Assembly: GCF_008039875.1 (NCBI RefSeq)
Contig: NZ_VRUU01000015.1
Span: 1 to 64,000, forward strand
Origin: Methylobacterium sp. WL119
GTDB taxonomy: Bacteria; Pseudomonadota; Alphaproteobacteria; Rhizobiales; Beijerinckiaceae
Direction of reading: 5' to 3'
Length of the DNA stretch: 64,000 nucleotides
A model generated the notes under the pieces. The model did not search any database and had not been told where the DNA came from. It saw only the letters and a program-made list of their open reading frames with translations. Below are positions 58,675 to 64,000 of the stretch, piece after piece. The translations under genes were made by a program, and so were the position numbers. Positions within the stretch are counted from its first letter, which is position 1. The number at the start of each line of letters is the position of its first letter.

Positions 58675-59840
58675 GCGGCGCAGGCCTCGATCAAGCGGCG
58701 GAGGAACGCCTCGCCCTGGCCGAGCGCGGCCAGCGTGATGAACTCGTCCGGCTGGTGGGCCTGGTCGATCGAGCCCGGCCCGCAGACCACGGTCGGGATG
58801 CCCGCCTGCTGGAAGCGCCCGGCCTCGGTGGCGTAGGGCATCGACACGGTGCGGTTGCGGTTGGCCAGCCGCAGCGCCAGCCGCTCGGCCTCGGAGCCGG
58901 GCTCCGGCAGCAGGCCGGGGATCGCGATCTCCTCGACGGTCTCGATCCGGCCGAACGCGCCGTAGCGGTTCAGGCGCTCGCGGGTCACCGCCTCGGCCTT
59001 GGCCTGGAACAGGCGCGGGATCTCCGCCATGTCGAGGTCGGGCAGGCCGCGGAACTCCCAGTGGAAGGCGCATTCCTTGGGCAGGATGTTGCGGGCGGTG
59101 CCGCCGTGGATCGTGCCGACATGCACGGTGGTGCTGGGCGGATCGAACCGGCCCGACGCGTCGCCCCGGGCGATCATCCGGTCGGCGATGGCGTTCAGCC
59201 CGGAGACGAGGTCGCAGGCCGCCATCACGGCGTTGGCCCCGAGCATCGGCTTGGCCGAATGCGCCTCGTGGCCGTGCACCGTGGTGTGGAAGGTGACGAT
59301 GCTCTTGTGCGCGTCGGCGACCTCGAGGTCGGTCGGCTCGCCGACGATCACCGCGCCCGGCCGCGGCAGGTCGACGCCGAAGCGGGCGATCGCGTCCATC
59401 ACGCCGAGGCAGGTGGTCTCCTCGTCGTAGGAGAGCAGGATGTGGATCGGGCGCTTGAGGCCGGCCGCGAGGCAGTCCGGCACCAGCGCCAGGGCGGTGG
59501 CGCAGAACCCCTTCATGTCGACCGCGCCGCGGCCGTAGGCCCGGCCGTCGGCGACGTGCAGGGTGAATGGGTCGGCGGTCCAGGCCTGTCCCGCGACCGG
59601 GACGACGTCGGTGTGCCCCGACAGCACGACGCCGCCGTCGACCTGCGGCCCGATCGTGGCGAAGAGCGCGGCACGGTCGCCGGCCGCGTTCGGGATGCGG
59701 AGGTGGGGGACGCCCCAGCCGTCGAGATAGGCGGCGACCCAGTCGATCAGGTCGAGATTCGGCTTCGAGCTTTCGGTGTCGAAGCCGACGAGGTGGGCGA
59801 GGATGTCGAGCGGGGTCAGCCGCTCGCCGGAACCGGGCAT
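58671..59840 (-). CDS. argE: Acetylornithine deacetylase
   Basis: 389 residues. M20 metallohydrolase of the ArgE/DapE group: VVLSGHTDVVPVAGQAWTAD with the first metal ligand, GRGAVDMKGFCATALALVPD, YDEETTCLGVMDAIARFG with catalytic Glu-Glu, and EPTDLEVADAHKSIVTFHTT. It hydrolyses N-acetylornithine to ornithine. The C-terminal VVCGPGSIDQAHQPDEFITL segment is typical of the ArgE branch. The organism may also have ArgJ, so this could be the linear rather than cyclic pathway, which the window does not decide. Start ATG 59840, operon argE-speG. Confidence 0.92.
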   Translation of the reverse strand: MPGSGERLTPLDILAHLVGFDTESSKPNLDLIDWVAAYLDGWGVPHLRIPNAAGDRAALFATIGPQVDGGVVLSGHTDVVPVAGQAWTADPFTLHVADGRAYGRGAVDMKGFCATALALVPDCLAAGLKRPIHILLSYDEETTCLGVMDAIARFGVDLPRPGAVIVGEPTDLEVADAHKSIVTFHTTVHGHEAHSAKPMLGANAVMAACDLVSGLNAIADRMIARGDASGRFDPPSTTVHVGTIHGGTARNILPKECAFHWEFRGLPDLDMAEIPRLFQAKAEAVTRERLNRYGAFGRIETVEEIAIPGLLPEPGSEAERLALRLANRNRTVSMPYATEAGRFQQAGIPTVVCGPGSIDQAHQPDEFITLAALGQGEAFLRRLIEACAA

Positions 59841-59882
59841 CGCTTGGTGTCCTGGGCGGGCCGCCGGCCTGCCCGGCTCGAA

Positions 59883-60275
59883 TCAGTGCAGGCTGCGGCG
59901 GATATGCGGGCTGTCGAGCGAGAAGGCCGGGATCTCGGCCTCGAAGCTCTCGCCCGCGACCGTGGCCATGGTGTAGCTCCCCGCCATCAGCCCGTCCGGC
60001 GTGGTGAGCGGGCAGCCGCTGGTGTAGCAGAACGACTCGCCCGGCTCCAGCACCGGCTGCTTGCCGACGACGCCGGCGCCGCGCACCTCCTGGCACTCGC
60101 CGCGCCCGTCGATGATGCGCCAATGGCGGGAGCGGAGCTGCACCTGCTCGGCGCCGTTGTTCACGATCTCGACGGTGTAGGCGAAGAAGTACCGGCTCTC
60201 TCCCGGCGAGGATTCCTCCTCGACGAAGCGCGGATTGACGGTCACGCTGATCCCGCGCGTCTCGGCCTTGTACAT
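59883..60275 (-). CDS. apaG: ApaG protein
   Basis: 130 residues: [40 protein letters not shown], the [20 protein letters not shown] signature and [20 protein letters not shown]. ApaG is a small fibronectin-III-like protein; loss causes cobalt and magnesium phenotypes in Salmonella, and its biochemical role is unclear. Motif order and length are exactly those of the family. Same strand as argE, 42 bases upstream of it; possibly one unit apaG-argE-speG. The promoter region 60276-60437 has a GTCTAG/CTAGAC small inverted repeat. Confidence 0.94.
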   Translation of the reverse strand: MYKAETRGISVTVNPRFVEEESSPGESRYFFAYTVEIVNNGAEQVQLRSRHWRIIDGRGECQEVRGAGVVGKQPVLEPGESFCYTSGCPLTTPDGLMAGSYTMATVAGESFEAEIPAFSLDSPHIRRSLH

Positions 60276-60437
60276 CGTCCCTAATTGCCCTCTTCAGCGG
60301 CGCTCGAGTTCGGTCTAGCTCGGGTCTAGACGGCTCGAAGCCGCTTTTCGATGCGTCATTCAACGTGGTAGTTGCCGGAAGAATTCCCGTCAATTGCGGC
60401 GGAGTACGTCGCGGCGGGCGGCAGGAACGGGGCCGGC

Positions 60438-60935
60438 ATGGTCGAAGCGTGGGTGTGCCATCTGAGGTCGCTTCGGCGCGGGGGGGACGTTCGGCTCTCG
60501 GCGGCGGCGCTCGCCCACGTGGCGGCCTGGGCGACGCTGCTCGCCCTTGCGGGCTTTTCCGCGTGGCGCGATCCGGCCGCCAACCTCCTGCCCGCGGCGG
60601 CGCTCGCGGCCGCGCTGATCCTCGACGGGACCGGGCGGATCGCGACGGCCGTCATAGCAGGCCGGGCGGGACCCGATCCGCGGCTCGCCGGCCTGCCCTC
60701 GCTGGTGCTCGGCGTCGGCGGCACGGTCGGCCTCGTCGCCGGCGCGGCCGCGCTGCTCGTGTTTCCGCGCGCGGTCCCGGTGCTGGCGAGCGCGCTCGCC
60801 GGCCTGGTCGCGATCGGCGCCCTGGCCCGGCTCGCCCTGATCCGGATCGTCCTCGCCCTGCCCGGCGACGAGCCCGCCGCCCTCCCGGCGGAGGCGCGCG
60901 CGACCTCGGTCCGGCCCTCCTTAAGCCGACGTTAG
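60438..60935 (+). CDS. Small four-helix membrane protein of unknown function
   Basis: 165 residues from ATG 60438 (MVEAWVCHLRSLRRGGDVRL); ATG 60372 is an alternative. Four hydrophobic helices: LAHVAAWATLLALAGFSAWR, LPAAALAAALILDGTGRIAT, LPSLVLGVGGTVGLVAGAAA, and VLASALAGLVAIGALARLAL. The layout faintly recalls HdeD/DUF308 membrane proteins, but no specific motif is evident. It diverges from apaG and precedes dcd by 54 bases, perhaps sharing its transcript. Confidence 0.6.
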   Translation: MVEAWVCHLRSLRRGGDVRLSAAALAHVAAWATLLALAGFSAWRDPAANLLPAAALAAALILDGTGRIATAVIAGRAGPDPRLAGLPSLVLGVGGTVGLVAGAAALLVFPRAVPVLASALAGLVAIGALARLALIRIVLALPGDEPAALPAEARATSVRPSLSRR

Positions 60936-60989
60936 GCGCTTTGCTCGAAAACGGCCGATGGTGACGGCCGGACGGGACGCGCGAGAGAC

Positions 60990-62141
60990 ATGAGCACGAC
61001 GCCGAGCCCTTCGGTCGAGACCAGCCCTTCGGTCGCGGCAGGCACCGCCACGGGGCAGGGCGCCCCGCGCGACGGCATCCTGTCGGGCGAGGGCATCGCC
61101 GCCCTGGCGCGGGCGGGCGGCATCCTGCCGGCCTCGGCCTTCGCCGCCGACCAGATCCAGCCGGCGAGCCTCGACCTGCGCCTCGGGGCGCGGGCCTGGC
61201 GCGTGCGCACCAGCTTCCTGCCGGGCGCGGCGCGGGCGGTCTCGGCCTGCGTCGAGCGGCTGGCGTTCCACGAGATCGACCTGCGGCCCGGCGCGGTCCT
61301 GGAGACCGGTTGCGTCTACATCGCCGAGCTGCAGGAATCCCTGGCGCTGCCCGAGGACCTCGCGGCGGCGGCCAACCCCAAGAGCTCCACCGGGCGGATC
61401 GACGTGTTCACCCGCGTTATCACCGACCGGGCGGAAGCGTTCGACCAGGTCGGGGCCGGCTATCGCGGGCCGCTCTACGCCGAGATCTCGCCGCGCACCT
61501 TCCCGGTCCTGGTCCGCACCGGCTCGCGCCTGTCGCAGATCCGCTTCCGACGCGGCATCGTGCGTCTGCGCGACGACGAGCTGGTCGCGCTGCACGCGCG
61601 CGCGCCGCTGGTGACCGCGGCGGCGCCGTCCTTCCAGGGGGGCGTCGCCGTCTCGGTCGATCTCGCCGGGTTCGACGGGCTGATCGGCTACCGGGCCAAG
61701 CGCCATACCGGCCTCGTGGACGTCGACGCGCCCGGGCGCCACGCGGCGGCCGAGTTCTGGGAGCCGCTGCCGGCCGACGGGTCCGGGTCGCTGATCCTCG
61801 ATCCCGGCCAGTTCTACATCCTGGCCTCGAAGGAATCGGTGCAGGTGCCGCCCGACCACGCCGCCGAAATGGTGCCGTTCGACCCGCTCGTCGGCGAGTT
61901 CCGGGTGCATTACGCCGGCTTCTTCGATCCCGGCTTCGGCTATGCCGGCGCCGGCGGCACCGGCGCGCGCGCGGTGCTGGAGGTCCGCTCCCGCGACGTG
62001 CCGTTCCTGCTCGAGGACGGCCAGATCGTCGGCCGGCTCGTCTACGAGCGCATGGAGGCGGTGCCGCTGATGCTCTACGGCGCCGGCGCCGGCTCGAACT
62101 ATCAGGCGCAAGGGCTGAAGCTGTCCAAGCACTTCGCCTGA
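60990..62141 (+). CDS. dcd: 2'-deoxycytidine 5'-triphosphate deaminase (two-domain alphaproteobacterial form)
   Basis: 383 residues, about twice the E. coli Dcd. Both halves carry the trimeric dUTPase-like fold: FAADQIQPASLDLRLGARAW near residue 50, the active-site segment NPKSSTGRIDVFTRVITDRA (about 131-150), then PLYAEISPRTFPVLVRTGSR, and a second half with PADGSGSLILDPGQFYILAS and GFFDPGFGYAGAGG. The duplicated form is usual in Hyphomicrobiales and probably forms pseudo-hexamers. It turns dCTP into dUTP for thymidylate synthesis. Confidence 0.9.
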   Translation: MSTTPSPSVETSPSVAAGTATGQGAPRDGILSGEGIAALARAGGILPASAFAADQIQPASLDLRLGARAWRVRTSFLPGAARAVSACVERLAFHEIDLRPGAVLETGCVYIAELQESLALPEDLAAAANPKSSTGRIDVFTRVITDRAEAFDQVGAGYRGPLYAEISPRTFPVLVRTGSRLSQIRFRRGIVRLRDDELVALHARAPLVTAAAPSFQGGVAVSVDLAGFDGLIGYRAKRHTGLVDVDAPGRHAAAEFWEPLPADGSGSLILDPGQFYILASKESVQVPPDHAAEMVPFDPLVGEFRVHYAGFFDPGFGYAGAGGTGARAVLEVRSRDVPFLLEDGQIVGRLVYERMEAVPLMLYGAGAGSNYQAQGLKLSKHFA

Positions 62142-62152
62142 AGCGCCCGGAC

Positions 62153-63748
62153 TCAGTATCCCAGCGCGCTGCCGTCCTTGCGCGGGTCCGAGCCGGCCGA
62201 CAGCATGCCGGCTTCGCGGTCGATCCAGATCACCTGCCCGCCGCCGAGGGGGAGGGGAGCGGCGACCGCGTCGTGGCCGCGGTCCCTCAGGCCGCCGACG
62301 AGGCCGGAAAGGCCGCCCTCGACCTCGAGCGTGCCGCCGTAGGCGAAGCTGCGCGGCGCATCGAGCGCCTCCTGCGAATCGAGGCCGCGGTCGATCAGGC
62401 CGGTCAGCAGCTCGACATGGCCCATCGCCTGGTAGTGCCCGCCCATCACGCCGAAGGGCGCGACCGCGCGGCCGTCCCGCATCAGCATGCCGGGGATGAT
62501 CGTGTGCATCGGGCGCTTGGACGGGCCGATCGTGTTGGGGTGGCCGGCCTCCGTGCGGAACGACAGGCCGCGGTTGTGCAGCAGCACGCCGCTCGACGGC
62601 CCAAGGATGCCCGAGCCGAAGCCCTGGAAGATCGAGTTGATCAGCGAGATCGCGTTGCCGTCCCGGTCGACCACGCAGAGGTAGACCGTGTCCTTGTGCG
62701 CGCGGGCCGCGAGCTCGGCGCGGATCTCGGGATAGAGCACCGGCACCTGCGCGCGGGCCATGTCGATCGCCCCGTGGGCGGCCGCCTGCCAGGCGTCGGA
62801 GAGCAGGTGCTCGACCGGGATCGCCTGGAGCTCGGGATCGCCGAACAGGGCGTCGCGGTGGTGGTAGCCCTGCTTGCACGCCTCCGCGAAGAGGTGGACC
62901 CGGTCGAGGTCGGAGAGCCCGGCGACGTCGAAGGGCTTCAGCACGTTGAGCATCATCAGCGCCGCCAGACCCTGCCCGGCGGGCGGGCATTCGTAGACGT
63001 CGTAGCCGCGGTAGCGGGTGCTGATCGGGGTGACGACGTCCGGCGCGGCGCTCGCGAAATCCTCCAGGGTGTGGAGGCCGCCGCGCTCGCGCAGGCGGCT
63101 CACGAGATCCTCGGCCACCGGCCCCTCGTAGAAGCCGCGCGCGCCCTCGCCGGCGATCCGCCGGAGGGTCGCGGCCAGCTTCTCGAGCCGCACCACGGTG
63201 CCGACAGCCGGCGCCCGGCCGTCGATCAGGTAGGTCGCCGCCGCGTGCGGATCGCCGGCGACCCGGCCGATGCTGCGCGCCCAGTCCCACCCGACCCGCG
63301 GCTGAACGGGAAAGCCGTCCTCGGCCAGCCGGATCGCCGGCTGCAGCAGCTCGCCGAGGGAGCGGGTGCCGTGGTCCTCGACGAGCCTCTGCCACGCCGC
63401 CACCGCGCCGGGCACGGTCACCGCATGCGCGGAATCTGGCTCGATCGCGACGCCGTTCTCGCGGTACCACGCGTCGTCGGCGGCCGCCGGGCTGCGGCCG
63501 GAGCCGTCGATCGCGATCGGCACCGACGCGCCGTTGGGCGCATACAGGGCGAAGCAGTCGCCGCCGATGCCGGTCATCAGCGGGTCGACGACGCATTGCA
63601 CCGCCACCGCGGCGATCGCCGCGTCGACGGCGTTGCCGCCCGCGCGCAGGGTCTCGATCGCCACCAGCGTCGAGGCCGGGTGCGAGGTCGCGACCGCGGC
63701 GTTGGCGGCGTAGACGGGCGAGCGGCCCGGTCCCTCGAAGTTCCTCAT
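62153..63748 (-). CDS. ggt: Gamma-glutamyltransferase family protein
   Basis: 531 residues, Ntn-hydrolase fold: SHPASTLVAIETLRAGGNAV, CVVDPLMTGIGGDCFALYAP and ECPPAGQGLAALMMLNVLKP. The autoprocessing threonine that becomes the N-terminal nucleophile of the small subunit is in the KDTVYLCVVDRDGNAIS segment (about 353). No signal peptide is visible, so it is probably cytosolic, unlike periplasmic E. coli Ggt. It splits glutathione or other gamma-glutamyl compounds. It lies 9 bases after the ABC transporter gene, supporting import and cleavage of gamma-glutamyl peptides as the operon's role. Confidence 0.9.
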   Translation of the reverse strand: MRNFEGPGRSPVYAANAAVATSHPASTLVAIETLRAGGNAVDAAIAAVAVQCVVDPLMTGIGGDCFALYAPNGASVPIAIDGSGRSPAAADDAWYRENGVAIEPDSAHAVTVPGAVAAWQRLVEDHGTRSLGELLQPAIRLAEDGFPVQPRVGWDWARSIGRVAGDPHAAATYLIDGRAPAVGTVVRLEKLAATLRRIAGEGARGFYEGPVAEDLVSRLRERGGLHTLEDFASAAPDVVTPISTRYRGYDVYECPPAGQGLAALMMLNVLKPFDVAGLSDLDRVHLFAEACKQGYHHRDALFGDPELQAIPVEHLLSDAWQAAAHGAIDMARAQVPVLYPEIRAELAARAHKDTVYLCVVDRDGNAISLINSIFQGFGSGILGPSSGVLLHNRGLSFRTEAGHPNTIGPSKRPMHTIIPGMLMRDGRAVAPFGVMGGHYQAMGHVELLTGLIDRGLDSQEALDAPRSFAYGGTLEVEGGLSGLVGGLRDRGHDAVAAPLPLGGGQVIWIDREAGMLSAGSDPRKDGSALGY

Positions 63749-63757
63749 GGGCGATCC

Positions 63758-64000
63758 TCAGCTTCTCGTGACGACCCAGTGGCCGGGCGCGACCTCGACG
63801 AGGTCGCCGCCCTCGGCGATGGGGGAGGCGGGCCGGGCCTGCTCCGCGGCGAGGCGGGCGCGCTCGGCGGCCGGGTCGGGCACCGGCACGGCGCCGAGCA
63901 GGCGCTGCGTGTAGGGATGGCGCGGGTCGTCGTAGAGCGCGTCGCTCTCGGCCAGCTCGACGATGCGGCCGCGCCAGAGCACGGCGACCCGGTGGCAGAG
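63758..64000 (-). CDS. Peptide ABC transporter ATP-binding protein, C-terminal part (partial)
   Basis: The open frame runs off the right end of the window. Visible residues: LCHRVAVLWRGRIVELAESD, then the oligopeptide/dipeptide ABC signature DPRHPYTQRLLGAVPVPDP and a C-terminal tail with VAPGHWVVTRS. This C-terminal DPxHPYTxxLL segment is specific to DppF/OppF-type ATPases. Walker motifs lie outside the window. It is upstream of ggt on the same strand (9-base gap), so one operon. Confidence 0.85.
   Translation of the reverse strand, partial: LCHRVAVLWRGRIVELAESDALYDDPRHPYTQRLLGAVPVPDPAAERARLAAEQARPASPIAEGGDLVEVAPGHWVVTRS

Overview
High-GC alphaproteobacterial chromosome, most likely Methylobacterium or a close relative (Hyphomicrobiales). 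The evidence is a probable hopanoid C-2 methylase (HpnP), a mesaconyl-CoA hydratase of the ethylmalonyl-CoA pathway, HWE-type sensor kinases, a two-domain dCTP deaminase and an L10 leader of alphaproteobacterial type. No integrase, transposase, CRISPR array or prophage block is visible; this is core genome with some accessory genes. All assignments come from reading the sequence; no database search was possible.

Region 1 (1-17.3 kb), translation and transcription core: the 3' end of tuf, a secreted DUF1444 protein, tRNA-Trp, secE, nusG, rplK and rplA. A rho-independent terminator follows rplA. A 3.6-kb interruption then carries the probable hpnP and, on the other strand, a membrane acyltransferase. 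After it come a strong promoter, the L10 leader, rplJ, rplL, rpoB and rpoC, ending in a strong terminator. Long hairpins sit in the rplL-rpoB and rpoB-rpoC gaps.

Region 2 (17.3-31.4 kb), envelope and stress: small secreted proteins (one with a candidate EcfG promoter, one whose ribosome-binding site lies in a 24-bp RNA hairpin), DUF3606, tRNA-Leu, a FliN-like protein divergent from lipB, a two-domain porin, a mercaptopyruvate sulfurtransferase, a GcrA-tail-like small protein, an RND efflux pair and an L,D-transpeptidase.

Region 3 (31.4-46.1 kb), signalling and metabolism: a GAF-PAS-GGDEF-EAL protein behind an AT-rich perfect palindrome, mesaconyl-CoA hydratase, YggT, tRNA-Ala, a methyltransferase, DUF6894, an orphan SNF2-like helicase, a diguanylate cyclase, a catalase-family protein, and two HWE histidine kinases in tandem behind a C13 tract.

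Region 4 (46.1-64 kb), repair and nitrogen metabolism: Mpg glycosylase, an Lrp regulator, a FemAB-like/M20/glutathione peroxidase operon, a RidA-GDPD pair, argD-argF behind a candidate attenuator and arginine-rich leader ORF, a TacAT-type toxin-antitoxin pair, Hsp33, a secreted protein with internal repeats, argE-speG, ApaG, dCTP deaminase, and a gamma-glutamyltransferase beside the end of a peptide ABC transporter ATPase. Arginine synthesis (argD, argF, argE) and polyamine acetylation (speG) lie within about 7 kb.
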